From Pomphorhynchus laevis (Eukaryota; Acanthocephala; Palaeacanthocephala; Echinorhynchida; Pomphorhynchidae), in contig WNNJ02000457.1 of NCBI GenBank assembly GCA_012934845.2, forward strand, positions 121,565-185,564: DNA of 64,000 nt, read 5' to 3'. The position numbers and the translations under genes were made by a program. The notes below the pieces were generated by a model. It saw nothing but the letters and a program-made list of their open reading frames with translations, ran no database searches and was not told the DNA's origin. Position 1 is the first letter of the stretch. Every line of letters begins with the position of its first letter. Of the stretch, positions 1 to 10,353 are shown one piece after another.

Positions 1-900
1 ATGTATCAATATATATTATTTTATATATTTATTATATATTTACAAAGTTTCGGTCTTACACATTGACCATTTTTAAGTAGCACTTGTTTACAAAAGAGAA
101 CAATTTTACTCTTTTGGGTACGGAAGAATAAGAAGAAATTTTCTTAGTTCGTAATATCGTATATTATAATATACGATATTATAGTTTATAATATATCAAT
201 ATAATACAATATATATATATTATTTTATATATTTATTATATATTTTATTATAATTTTATTTTAAAATATAATAAATATTTTTATTTTATTATATTTTCTA
301 CTTTTGTATGTTTTTCGAATTTTAAACATAACGATGATCTAATGTGTTAAAATTTCTATTTTAGAGATTGCGAATATTAAAATAAACATAAAATTGATTT
401 ACCAATCACTTCAATAAAGAGATACGTTCGAGTGATAATTTTTCGGTTGAACAAAATTCGTCCGCCACTTAGCTCTTTCTTTCTGTCCAATATCCACCAT
501 ATTACTTCATTAGCAATGAGCTGTTAAAAAATTGTAATGTTTTTGTATAGTGATATATTTATTCTCACAGAAATCAGCACGTATAGGACGGTTATACCGA
601 CTAGCAGACCTTCAGATATCGTTTCAGTTCGTATATCACGCATAATTGATGTATCATCACATGAATATCCATTTTTAAAAGGATGTACCAGCTTATAGAT
701 GCATAACCATGTAATTCCAACTAATGAAAATGGATTGATTAATAAATTCAATGAAAACCTACTACAGTCTGTAAGCTTAAGTTGCAAAAGCAATTTGAAA
801 ATAAAATATACAGGATAATAAGTTCAGTTAAATAGAGGGAAACAAACAAAACTTAGTTTAAATTATTCGTTTAACATCTACCTATCATCCTCTTGATTAC
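1..900. other. AT-rich stretch without a recognisable gene
   Basis: Very AT-rich sequence with TATATA/ATTATT runs in the first 300 bases. The frames that are open here are short, of low complexity, and match no family I recognise. I see no coding signal. Confidence 0.6.
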
Positions 901-904
901 GGCA

Positions 905-1065
905 TCAGGCCCGGAGAGTTCAATCGAGGCGGACTATGCCGGGTAAACGAGATATGAACAGCTTGAGAAACCTTAGCATTTGCTCTGGTGGACGTCCTCT
1001 AGAGAAGAAGACATATCCGGAGATAGCCCAAGTGCCCCAGAGGCGCACCTAAGTTTTTCCATTCA
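905..1065 (+). repeat. Dispersed repeat, copy 1 (shared with 55610-55745)
   Basis: A GC-richer block that is clearly similar to 55610-55745: both run through GAACAGCT, a GGACGT(C/T)CTCTA block, an (A/C)GAGAT(A/T)GCC block, CAGAGGC(G/T)CACCT and CAATGA(T/C)AGATG in the same order and spacing. One frame in each copy reads roughly EIA-V-QR-TW-FFNDRC, so it may be the remains of a retroelement coding region. Family not recognised. Confidence 0.5.
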
Positions 1066-1289
1066 ATGATAGATGCTGGGCCCGTTTCAAAGCCCGAAAA
1101 TAATGACACTGACAAAATATATACGCACTTTGAGCGTTTGTATCATGAACGGTTTTTTAAAACACGGCTTCGTATTTTTAGTTTTTTTTAGTTGGAAAAT
1201 TATTGATGAAAATTATAAAAGTTGTCTAAATAGATTTGATGACAGTTAACGGGTCATCTGTCAATAATTAGGTATTGTTACCGCTTTAT

Positions 1290-2085
1290 AATATAATATT
1301 ATCTTATTATTACTTAAGGTAATATAAATTATATAATTCTTATTATTCGATTTGTCTTTTCTTAGATTTACAAGTCCTGGGTGATATGTTAGAACCAACA
1401 GACGCGTATCTCTCATGAAATTATTATCAACCTTTTCCATCGGCGTTGTGTGATCCATCCTTCGTACTTTAAGTATGTGTTGGCACGTATGTCTATAGGC
1501 ATAACCTCTATTCAGTAAAATATTTCTAAAATCTGCAAGTGCACTTTCCATATCACTCAACTCCATGCATGTATTTCTCCTTCGCAAGCTTCCGAGTAAA
1601 TCATTGACCCTTTTATGGATGAAGGATGACAAGACCCTGCATGAAATACCAAATCATTTTTTGAAGTGGGTTTTTTGTAGAACTTGTGCTTGATGTTGTT
1701 ACAATCTGTTGAAACTATTATCTAGAAATCTCGATTTATCACCCGTTTTGAAATTAAAATGAAGCGGTCCATTGTTCAATTCGGTCTTAAATAGATTCAA
1801 CTTCTCACTCGTCGCTTTCCAGATTATAAAAATATCATCAATGTACCTCACGTAGAGCAGAATATTCATCTCGCACTTCACTATCACATCATTTTCTATC
1901 ATGGAAACGTAAAGAATAGCATAAACAGGGACCATGGGTGTCCCCAAGTCTGTTCCGTTCACTTGTTTGTAGTATGTATCGTTGAATCGAAATATGTTGT
2001 GATCGAGAATAAGCTCAATTGATGCCTCTGCAAATGTGAATATTGTTTTTGGCCATTGGCTGTAATTCATAAAACTTGATCCTTC
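1290..2085 (-). pseudogene. Penelope-like element RT fragment (canonical-type family)
   Basis: Two minus-strand frames (2070-1699 and 1632-1261) read as the finger-palm-thumb part of a PLE reverse transcriptase. The first contains motif B as GTPMVPVYAILY and motif C as RYIDDIFIIW, with the catalytic Asp pair intact, followed by the FKTELNNGPLHFNF stretch that usually follows the YIDD box in PLEs. The second continues with a thumb-like region ending before a stop. The two pieces are in different frames, so this copy is broken. It belongs to a family different from the permuted PLE at 6.4-15 kb; the motif B spelling is closer to the elements at 4.1-4.8 and 10.7-11.3 kb. Confidence 0.75.
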
Positions 2086-2091
2086 ATCGAT

Positions 2092-2222
2092 TCGATATAA
2101 GCAGTGATATAAGCAGTGATATAAGCAGTGATATAAGCAGTAATATAAGCAGTGATATAAGCAGTAATATAGGCAGTGATATAAGCAGTGATATAAGCAT
2201 TGATATAAGCAGTGATATACAT
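2092..2222. repeat. 12-bp minisatellite
   Basis: About ten tandem copies of a 12-bp unit (GATATAAGCAGT with single-base variants such as AATATAAGCAGT and GATATAAGCATT). It starts just upstream of the minus-strand PLE frame, where that element's pseudo-LTR would be expected. Short arrays like this are common in repeat-rich DNA. Confidence 0.85.
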
Positions 2223-2429
2223 CTTTAGCAAGTGATTAAATCGATAAAATGAAACAGAACAATTGCCCTTTATTTATTAAAGCGCGTTTTATTTTATCAA
2301 AAAGCTTCGTCTGATTACTGTGTCATGTCAAATTTCTGGAAGAAATTTCAACAACGGAACAGTATGTGTTCGATTTTAAGGCAGATGGTAGATGTGTTTC
2401 GTATTGAGCTGTTTGTCGGTCATATAGTT

Positions 2430-2640
2430 CAATATAGTAATGTTCTTTTCGTTTCTTGTCGTCGAGAATAATACTGATAGATCGCCTTTATCAGTCCACA
2501 GCTTTCACGAGTCACGCAAAAACGCCCGTTACCTTGAATGTATTGTAACTGTGGAGAGGGCCCAATTCACACCGACAGACTATACGACATGTATCGAACT
2601 TATCCGACGTAAGATAAACTTCTCCCGTACGCGATCAACT
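2430..2640 (+). pseudogene. LINE nuclease-module fragment, first copy
   Basis: The frame from 2440 reads SFHESRKNARYLECI then VERAQFTPTDYTT, which is a diverged duplicate of the segment HETRKNAKYAERI...GIFTPLIFSTCGG found at about 3145-3230. It is the tail of the same C-terminal nuclease module described in the next entry, placed directly upstream of a second copy. Broken and short. Confidence 0.5.
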
Positions 2641-2689
2641 TCTATGTATTCGCAGCCCCTGCTCAGCATTTCACCGGTTCGAGCACGGA

Positions 2690-3396
2690 CAGCAAATCCA
2701 TTCGGGGATAACCAGTCATGGATCTGCTACGGATGGCTGATGATTCAATGAATAGAGTCAGTGCGCGATGGCGGTTCGCTTTGGTTGGACACCTCAAAAT
2801 ACTAGGAGTATTTGTGCATGTGGATGCCCTCGTAGTACACAACATGTGTTATCCTGCAAAGTGGGGGGCGGCCTATTGTAAGGCACAATGTCGTGCGAGA
2901 TTTTGTGGCAGATATGGTAAGGGAAGCAGAAGGAAGAGTCGAAGTTGAGTACGTACTTCAACCAGTTCCTGACTTAGTCACATTCGAAAATTCTAGCACA
3001 ACCCGAGATCACTCAGCGAGACTCTATTTATCATCCACAGGAACCAGCGGTATTATGATGGAGCGATCGTTCTACGACATATGTGTATTTAATAACCATG
3101 CACCGTCATACTCTCTTGGTCCTTCAAGTGCTTTCACGTATCACGAAACACGTAAAAACGCAAAATATGCGGAGCGAATACATGGAATAGACGGTGGAAT
3201 ATTTACCCCGTTAATATTTTCAACTTGCGGTGGAATAGGACCAAAGGCCAGTGCCACTGTAAAACACCTCGCAAGAAGAAAGGCGGATTGCAATAAGGTA
3301 AGTTACAGCGACACAATCACACAAATAAGAGCCCAACTATCTTTCATCATTGCAAAAGTGGCTTCAGTAGCTTTTCGTTGCTACAAAACAAATTGA
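2690..3396 (+). pseudogene. C-terminal restriction-like nuclease module of a LINE
   Basis: Two overlapping frames (2718-2948 and 2893-3396). The second reads RDFVADMVREAEGRVEVEY-LQPV, then DHSARLYLS..., ERSFYDICVFNNHAPSYS, HETRKNAKYAERI and FTPLIFSTCGGIGPKA. This series (a RHNE-RD-like entry, an E-PxLQP box, a D-AR block, FFD/FYD-V-F-PHAPSY, then FTPLVFS-GG) is what I know from the carboxy end of LINEs that carry a zinc knuckle and a restriction-like endonuclease; the clade is not certain. The matching zinc-knuckle and RT parts of such an element lie at 26660-28640 on the other strand. The module is 5' truncated and has at least one frame change near 2900. Confidence 0.55.
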
Positions 3397-3639
3397 AGGT
3401 TACAATATTGACACTGACTTCAAAATAATGGTAAACTTTTCCGATTAATAAATTGTTTGTGTTTGAAAATATTATTACAATTGACGTTGCTATTAATTGA
3501 CGTTTCTGGATGGATTAAATACATAAGGACGAAACTATCAATGCTAATCGTCAAAGCGGTTTCAATGACTTTTGAGGAGAAAAAGTTACCGAGTCTCTCA
3601 TTTTTCATCGATATAGATAATCAACGAGCCCAAATGTGA

Positions 3640-4790
3640 AGGGCTATGAAAGATTTTAAAATGTCAGAACGATTAAATCAATTTTATACATTTTTTATTT
3701 TCTCGGCGGGCCCACGAGGATATCTTGTAAATGTAATTATTATAACAAACAGAAGCAAAAAGATTGACGTTGCTATCGATCTTTATACGATACTTACTAT
3801 TTGTGACAAAGCTGCGACTACACGTTGCTGTGTTTATTATTTGGCAGGTTTTACACATGGGTCAGTCGCAGGTTTGACAAACGTATTGTTTCGGTACTCT
3901 TTCTTTAGCTGAATGATATACAAATCGTGACTCACTAATGCCTGTCTTATGGGTTTTACACTTTTGAAAATATCATGAGAACGTTTCCCGTTACACCCAC
4001 AGTGTTATAATCCTTTATAATGTCGCGATGTACTGATTGTAGCGCTAGATGATATTGAAAAACAGTCACCGCTCGTAATGCCTTAGTGCTGCGTTTAAGG
4101 AGTCATTCGTTTCTCTTAAGTTTGGCCGCTTTGCGAATTTCACGATCGATTTCTAGCTTTGTATATCCCCGTTTCAGAAAATCCCTTTTAATTGATTGTA
4201 TGGCTTCATACCGTGCCGTTAGGGTGCTGGATATTTTTATTATACGTCGTATCTCATTATGTATAATTGATATTTTCGTACTGCTGTTATGAGCACTTTT
4301 AGCATGTAAATACATAACACTGAACTGCGGTTTCCTGGTGAGTTTTGTATAAATAGCTATTTGACCTATTTTTTCACTCGCTCGATCGTCACGTCCGGAG
4401 AGTGAACTGATTCCGAAAGATCACAGGTAAACGTCATTGATCCATCATTTATCATTGTCAAGAATTGTGAAAGGCTCTCTTCGCTATTGGTTCATATTAA
4501 CAGAACATCATCAATATAACGTAGCCATATATGTGGCTTTACTGGGGATGTCTTAATCTTATCAGCTTCGAACATTCCAATTTACATTCCATTTACGTAG
4601 ATGCTAAGGGAGTACCAATTGCAGTGTCTTTGGACTGTATGTGTAAATTTTATTGTCAAATTCCAGTACATTGTTACGTATGATTAGATCAATACCCTTT
4701 ACGATAAAATCTGCTTCTGAACTTGTTAGTTCATGTGTATCTATTAGAATATTTAAATATTCTTGATCAGTAACAACTTACAATTTTTGA
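3640..4790 (-). pseudogene. Penelope-like element relic, RT then GIY-YIG leader
   Basis: Read on the minus strand, 4790-4500 contains RT-like pieces (a NELTSSEADFIVKGIDLIIRNNVLEF stretch in several parts and a short YTYS-TLQL block), 4315-4103 reads LHAKSAHNSSTKISI followed by RGYTKLEIDREIRKA, the PLE thumb, and 3858-3673 reads MCKTCQIINT with a spaced YRI/NLF region, which resembles the cysteine leader in front of a PLE GIY-YIG domain. The order is therefore RT before endonuclease, the canonical PLE order. Many frame breaks and an incomplete nuclease domain make this a relic. The same thumb motif (LHAKSAH) is found in the copy at 5510-6330. Confidence 0.65.
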
Positions 4791-4808
4791 AGAAGTCGCA
4801 AGGCGAAA
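4787..4808 (+). ncRNA. Hammerhead-ribozyme-like core
   Basis: TTGAAGA followed by A, GTC, a GCAA (GNRA) loop, GGC and GAAAC. This is the normal hammerhead order: box I, stem II hairpin, box II. Box I has T in place of the usual first C. The ~100 bases that follow are similar to the flank of the minus-strand core at 53951-53972, so both are copies of one PLE-type pseudo-LTR. Activity unknown. Confidence 0.5.
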
Positions 4809-5075
4809 CGTAAAATTGAAGAATTAATCTTTGTTTTTTGTTAATAGAGACCAATAATCATATTTTGAATATATTTTGGTCATAGCGTGATCTTAACCGG
4901 AAGTAGCTTATAAATTGATTTTTATTTATACTTACAATATATAGGAGCCCCTATATATATCCCCTTATATAAGGAAACAGTGTACACTGATGGCCAGGAT
5001 ACTTAACGTATGCGTTCATATATTAAATTTATAGAATATAAACTGGCAAAAACGTTATGGCACTTTATTTAAACC

Positions 5076-5097
5076 TTTCGACCGAAGTATTCTTCAG
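5076..5097 (-). ncRNA. Hammerhead-ribozyme-like core
   Basis: On the minus strand: CTGAAGA, AATAC-like stem strand, TTCG loop, GGTC, GAAAGG. Both catalytic boxes are exact; stem II is short and closed by a TTCG tetraloop. It lies 3' of the canonical PLE relic at 5510-6330 on the same strand, where the downstream pseudo-LTR of that element is expected. Confidence 0.5.
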
Positions 5098-5249
5098 AAA
5101 AATCTCAAGCAATTGTACAGTTAATATGCATTAAGCCAAATATAATGAAAGAAAAATAAAAGACATTAGAACCTTAAAAATTCACGTTATCATTGAGACC
5201 AGGTATCATTTCTAGCATAAGCTGTGCTATCCATAGATTTTCTTTCTTT

Positions 5250-5385
5250 TTCCTCTCCTACGGCCTCATCGGGCTCAGCCTGACGAGGCTGAGCCCGATG
5301 AGGCTAAGAAGGAGGAAGACAAGATGAACGTGGATGAACGAGCCGAGAAAGATGACGAAGAGAATCTCGATAATTATGTAAGAAG
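5250..5385. repeat. GC-rich 19-bp palindrome with acidic coding-like arms
   Basis: Arms 5263-5281 and 5286-5304 are perfect reverse complements with a 4-base GACG loop, in otherwise AT-rich DNA. On the plus strand an open frame from 5285 reads EAEPDEAKKEEDKMNVDERA and on through EKDDEENLDNY to a consensus-like splice donor (TAT then GTAAGA at 5378). On the minus strand the left arm reads EAEPDEAVGEEKERK. The two sides therefore look like diverged inverted copies of one acidic coding segment, perhaps an exon fragment. The source gene is not recognised. Confidence 0.45.
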
Positions 5386-5509
5386 AACCTATTAATTCTT
5401 AAAGACTGCTATTTTAAATAATATGAATGTGTAAAAACTCTCCTACGTGTTATTTATACATTTTTCTAATATTTTATTGCAAGGTACATGCACTTTGATG
5501 TTTCTCTAC

Positions 5510-6330
5510 ACAGTGTTTAACTACCCCATCTTGTTCAGTACCTTGGAACTTAATATCATTGCGCCGCTTTGTGATTCTGTTGCTGAGATTTCGTTTGGTT
5601 TCTCCTATGTATTGGCTATCACACAGATTGCATGTTGAAAGATAAATGTTGCCAGTTGATGCTCAATTTGCTGTACATCGCATTTTATAATTAATCTTCG
5701 TCACGCAACTTGAAAATAATTCGCTGTTATCAATGAGCGTAGATGTTTTGCATCATGTTCGATTGCAAGTTGACGTGCGATGCTGTCTTGATCCATTAAA
5801 ATTCTTTCTTACCTGATTTTGTAATTTATTCTTCGCAGTATAGAACACTTGCGGTATTTCCCCGGTGATTGATCTTTTATTACACGTGTGATGAAGTTAG
5901 GTTCGTACGATTTAAATCCGGGATGGTAAGGTATGATACTGATCGAATGTTCTTATTTTGCTTTAATGCTATTTAGTATTTGCAGTCGACTGATATTTCG
6001 AACATTAGAAATTTCTCTATAGATTTCTCGATGCTTATATCCTCTATCAATTAGTGATTTAGTTAGATAATTCAGGTTTTGTTCTCTCTCCTTGACGGTG
6101 CTGCAAACTATTGCTATTCACCTAGCTTCATTCATTATTTTTCTAAGTTTTGTAGTGGTTGAATGAGCGCTCTTTGCATGCAAGTAAAGTGGATGATTTT
6201 CTTTTTTTTGCGATATATAGTAGTTTGCTATCGGTGATTGTTATCAATAAACGATTTTACGTCTAAGAAATTGATGTTATTGTTTCCTGACGTGATGTCA
6301 AATTTTAATGGACCAAGGTGTTTACACTTA
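5510..6330 (-). pseudogene. Penelope-like element relic, RT thumb plus GIY-YIG
   Basis: On the minus strand the part at 6190-5980 reads YLHAKSAHSTTTKLRKIMNEA and LIDRGYKHREIYREIS, a PLE thumb, and 5660-5510 reads IYLSTCNLCDSQYIGETKRN then LSNRITKRRNDI and VVKHCVEKHQSAC. The latter is a GIY-YIG nuclease core: the (G)IY strand, a Cys-x2-Cys pair, YIGET, and the basic helix with R and H residues. RT precedes the nuclease, so this is the canonical PLE architecture, in contrast to the permuted family that starts 50 bases upstream on the other strand. Stops and frame changes in the RT part show it is dead. Its hammerhead-like core follows at 5076-5097. Confidence 0.75.
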
Positions 6331-6572
6331 AAAATATAAACTGCTTCACGTGATCACGTTTAAGAGACCAGGTAATGGCCAATAGCTAGGTCGCGTAGTG
6401 CGTGGGTGAAGGTGGTAGGTCTTTATAGATCTTGTTTCATTCTGCAACCGCCTTAAACAGGGCAGCCCATGTCAGATGCTGCTGGATGGCCCGTTGTAAG
6501 TTTAGTCTGAGTCAACTAAACTAGGTGGCGACACCGAAAAAGCAACGTTAAAAATTATGACTTAAAAGTTAC

Positions 6573-7181
6573 ATGTACTCAACAATATTGAAAAAATACG
6601 TAAGTACTAATGATTTCAATTTTAGATCTTTTAAATGTAACAGAAAAAATTGTATAGTTTGTGATGTTATAAATAATAATAATTGTATCGTAAGTAATAC
6701 GACAAACAAATGTTTTTCATTAAATATTAATAATAATTGTAACTGCAATACCGCAGGTGTAGTGTATCTAATACAATGCACATGTGGATTGCAATATATA
6801 GGAAAAACATATCAAATGTTAAAAACTAGGTTTAGGCAACACATATATAATATACAGCATAATAGTCAAACTATATTTCATAAACATATGAGATTAATAG
6901 GACATGATATTAAAAACTGTAAATTATTTATTTTAGAACATATTATTGAAGAAAACATTTCAATATTAAATCAAAAACTATTAGAAAAAGAAGATTTTTC
7001 GATTAAAACGCATAATTCCATGTACCCATTAGGATTGAATGACGTGGTACAAGGAATTGGCAAAAGTAGTATAATAAACGACTATATTATAATGATCCGG
7101 GTAAACGCAAACCAAGATGTCATTGATATAAGATTAATTAGAAAAATAGACTTAAAAATATTAAAAAAGATATGTATATAA
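6573..7181 (+). CDS. GIY-YIG endonuclease domain of the permuted PLE
   Basis: A 202-codon frame. Residues 22-30 form a C-x4-C-x2-C leader (CNRKNCIVC). The GIY-YIG core follows: GVVY at 62-65, IQC-TC with Cys69 and Cys71, YIG at 75-77 with the family Lys next to it, R87 in RFRQH, His90 and His96, and a Glu near 122 in ILEHI. The two Cys between the GIY and YIG strands with downstream His residues match the CCHH zinc-finger feature described for Naiad/Chlamys PLEs, in which this domain precedes the RT. The known role is nicking the target to prime reverse transcription. The frame then runs to PLGLNDVVQGIG, the conserved end of PLE GIY-YIG domains. In this copy it stops before the RT; in the 48-kb copy the equivalent end is fused in frame to the RT. 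Confidence 0.8.
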   Translation: MYSTILKKYVSTNDFNFRSFKCNRKNCIVCDVINNNNCIVSNTTNKCFSLNINNNCNCNTAGVVYLIQCTCGLQYIGKTYQMLKTRFRQHIYNIQHNSQTIFHKHMRLIGHDIKNCKLFILEHIIEENISILNQKLLEKEDFSIKTHNSMYPLGLNDVVQGIGKSSIINDYIIMIRVNANQDVIDIRLIRKIDLKILKKICI

Positions 7182-7468
7182 ATGAACAATTAAAAATATT
7201 AAAACAACTTTTAAGTGATAATAAGCTAAAAGATCTTTATGTAAATATAAGAAGTTTTTCTAAAGATATCATATGTCCAATAAATCAAAGATTAATTAAC
7301 GACTATGATAGGCTAAGTTGTATAATAGACAGTTATTGTAATACAAAATACTATAATTAGAAATATTAAAACAACTTTTAAGAGATAATAAACTAAAAGA
7401 TCTTTATTTAAAAATATTTATTATATGTCAATCAAAAACTAATAGAAAAAGAAGATTTTTGGAATTAA

Positions 7469-8197
7469 ATGCTAAATTCCATGTCCCCATTAGGATTAAA
7501 TGACGTGATACAAGGAATTGGCAGAAGTAGTATAATACATAATAAACAACTATATTATAATAATCCGGTTAAACGCAAACCAAGAAGTCATGGTGATAAA
7601 ATGAATAGGAAAAATAGAGTTAAAAATATTAAAAAAGATATGTATATAAATGAACAATTCGAAATATTGAAACAACTTTTAAGTGATAATAAGCTAAAAG
7701 ATCTTTATGTAAATATAAGAAGTTTTTCTAAAGATATCATATGTCCAATAAATCAAAGATTAATTAACGACTATGATAGGCTAAGTTGTATAATAGACAG
7801 TTATTGTAATACAAAATACTATAATCATACAATAAATGTAAATAATAACAATAGAAAATATACATTAACCATAAACTTCATTAATAAATGTATAGATAAT
7901 ATAAATATAGCCGGACTTTTAAATAATTCTAAAAGTAAAGAAATAATAGGGTCAGATTTAAGTAAATATATTCCTAAAATAAGGTATAAACTCCTACCAC
8001 CATTAGGACGAAAAATTTGTAATTATAATAAAGAATTAAAATCAATATGTAACGATAATATTAGAAACATAATGGAAATAGAATGCAATTGTAAAAGTCT
8101 TAGTTTTGATAAAATAAATGAACATATATGTACCCATAATCTAGAATTAATTGAAAATTGTGAATTAAGAAAGCTGCTATCAAAAGGGTATAAATAG
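7469..8197 (+). pseudogene. Permuted PLE linker between nuclease and RT
   Basis: A 242-codon frame that begins in the end of the GIY-YIG domain (SMSPLGLNDVIQGIGRSS) and continues through the long basic, Asn-rich linker that precedes the RT (YVNIRSFSKDI, LINDYDRLSCII, FINKCIDNINIAGLL, IPKIRYKLLPPLGRKI). It matches residues 45-285 of the 794-residue frame at 48786 almost exactly. The frame stops at KGYK where that copy continues. It repeats material already seen at 7190-7360, so it is part of an internal duplication. The linker has no motif I can name; its conservation between copies suggests it is a real part of the protein. Confidence 0.7.
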
Positions 8198-8356
8198 CGG
8201 AAAATAATAGATTTAACTGAAAATTATGAATAAAAACACATAAAAAGGGTATAAATGAACATGTAAATTAAATTAATTGATCTAGAATTAAGAAAAATGA
8301 TATTAAAATGATATTATATTAAATATTTTAATATAATATTTTAATATTATATTAAA

Positions 8357-8953
8357 ATGATATATTACACTATATATAAATATAGATTAAATAATAATAG
8401 AAATAAAATTTACAATTCGTTATATAATGACTTGAATGCTTACTTTGCTAAGTTGATTAATAGTAAAAGCTTAAATACATCAAAGATAAACATTTGGAAA
8501 GCTTATATATTAGATAAAATTAGAGAGAAAATGAAAATAACAAACAATTACAAAAGGAAAGATAAAATTAATAAAGATATGTATACAGAACTTACTAAAT
8601 TAAAGGATAACTATATAATAACAACTATTGATAAAGCTAGTAATAACTTTGTATTCATATGCAAAAAGCTTTATTATGATATACTAATGGAGGAGGTTAA
8701 TTCTAATGATTTAAATGTAAATCCAACATATGAACGTAGTGAGTTGAGTTTTGAAACAATTATTACAAGTCACTGTTCTATAATGGATAAAAAGGGTATA
8801 AAGGTTGAATTAGATAATAAAAGTATACCTATATTATATTGGGATCCAAAATTACATAAAATTCCAATAAAACCTAGGTTCATATGTAGTGCGTTTAAAT
8901 GTGCATTAAAACCACTTTCTGTCTATATGAATAAAATACTTAAAGTAATTTAA
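8357..8953 (+). pseudogene. Permuted PLE RT, fingers region
   Basis: A 198-codon frame covering the amino-terminal RT part: LTKLKDNYIITTIDKASNNF (the PLE motif containing the I-DKA block), FICKKLYYDILMEEV and WDPKLHKIPIKPRFICSA, the PK-HK-P-x3-R-I box of RT motif 2. It ends at a stop just before motif A. Compared with the intact 558-codon frame it differs at scattered residues (for example WDPKLHKIP against WNPKLHKNP), so it is an older copy. Confidence 0.75.
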
Positions 8954-9059
8954 GCACATTTTAATAAATATTGTAGGGTAAACGCAACAAATAAACAAAT
9001 TTAAATATAAACGCAGTGATTTAAATATAAATATATCCATCCTGATCTGTATTTAAATT

Positions 9060-9166
9060 TTTAAATTTCCAGGAACTATAAGATATGGTTAAACAAAATA
9101 TCAAAAATTATTTTGATATTTTGCTAGTAACTACCAGCATCTTCAGAAATTCCTGGAAATTTAAAT
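9060..9166 (-). ncRNA. Near-complete type I hammerhead-like fold
   Basis: Read on the minus strand: outer arm AAATTTCCAGGAA, CTGAAGA, a stem II hairpin (GCTGGT-AGTT-ACTAGC, one G.T pair), AAAA in place of GAAA, a perfect stem III hairpin (TATCAAAA/TTTTGATA), TT, and a closing arm TTCCTGGAAATTT that is the exact complement of the outer arm. This is the whole type I layout with long stems I and III. The conserved G of GAAA is replaced by A, which should abolish cleavage. It lies inside the permuted PLE copy N1, between RT fingers and palm, so it is an insertion. Confidence 0.55.
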
Positions 9167-9528
9167 AGCAGTGATTTTAGTTTATAATCAATAATTAAAA
9201 GTCACTGTTCTATAATGGATAAAGGGTTATAACGGTTGAATTTGAATATAATTATAATTTGAATATTGTAATCTAATATTGCACACTTCAAAAAATATTG
9301 TAAAAGAATTTTCTAAAAGAATTTTTAGAACACACAAAAGGAATAAATTTTCAAAATATAAATAAGTAATATTTTAGTACGCTTTATACAAATCTAGGTT
9401 TAGTAGATATTAAAGAAGCGTTAGTAAAATTAATTAATCTTATATTCGGAAAAAGATATACATATATATGTTATAATAACTATAACGCATATCTAACAAA
9501 AATTAAACCATCAAGTAAATATAAATAT

Positions 9529-10353
9529 ATGGATAAAATTGAATTAATAGAATCCTTAAATATTTTGATAAATCAAAATTATTTAAAAGTAGGGACATCT
9601 ATATTTAGACAAGTAAAAGGTGTTCCAATGGGTGGTAATAGTAGCCCAATTATAGCTGACTTATTTTTAAGTTTTATAGAATATGAATTTGTTCATAACT
9701 GTGTAAAAACTAAATCTAAACAATATAAATATATGTTTCGATACATTGATGATATATGTGTATTTAATTCTAATAATTTTTATTCAATTAGTGAGCACAT
9801 TTATCCAGAAAGCCTTATTCTTAACAAAACCAATATTAATGATAAAGAAGGTGTATATCTAGATATGAACATTAAATTAACATTAACTAAAACTAGTATT
9901 AATTTATATCGTAAAGATAACTTATTTAAATTTACAAGAAACGTATTTTTACATGAGCATTCATGCATACCATATAATATAAAATATAATACATTAAATA
10001 ATGAAATTTTAAGAATTGCAACAATATGTAATGATATTGGCTTTCTTCAAAATCATTTAAATAATTTAATAGATACATATTTTAAACTAGGTTACTATAA
10101 AAATAACATCAAGCAGAAAATAGTAAAATATATAAATCAACACAATAATATAAAGAATAAATTTAAACTCTTAAGTGGCAAATTTTTATGGACTGAAAAA
10201 AAATCATTAAAAATCATTAGCGGAAATTTTTATGGATGGATAATAAATAATATCCTTTGTGTTAGAATAAGATACTATATAATTAAATTTGATTCGAGGA
10301 AATACGTCATTAGCGTGTATTTAGCCCCGCTTTTATGTTGGGTTGAGGAATAG
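9529..10353 (+). pseudogene. Permuted PLE RT, palm and thumb
   Basis: A 274-codon frame with RT motif B (RQVKGVPMGGNSSPIIAD), motif C (RYIDDICVF, catalytic Asp pair present), motif D region (LILNKTNINDKEGVYLDMNI) and the PLE thumb (RIATICNDIGF, LIDTYFKLGYY). Motif A (TLYTNL) lies just upstream at about 9380-9400 in a decayed context. Relative to the intact copies it lacks the MKY repeat before MFRYIDD and reads past the usual end into the tail. It is the 3' half of N1. Confidence 0.75.

Noticed and set aside
2095-2220. CRISPR-like array
   Set aside because: The 12-bp unit is directly tandem with no unique spacers; it is a minisatellite.
4086-4315. Plus-strand frame at 4086-4292
   Set aside because: Shadow of the minus-strand PLE thumb frame, which has recognisable motifs.
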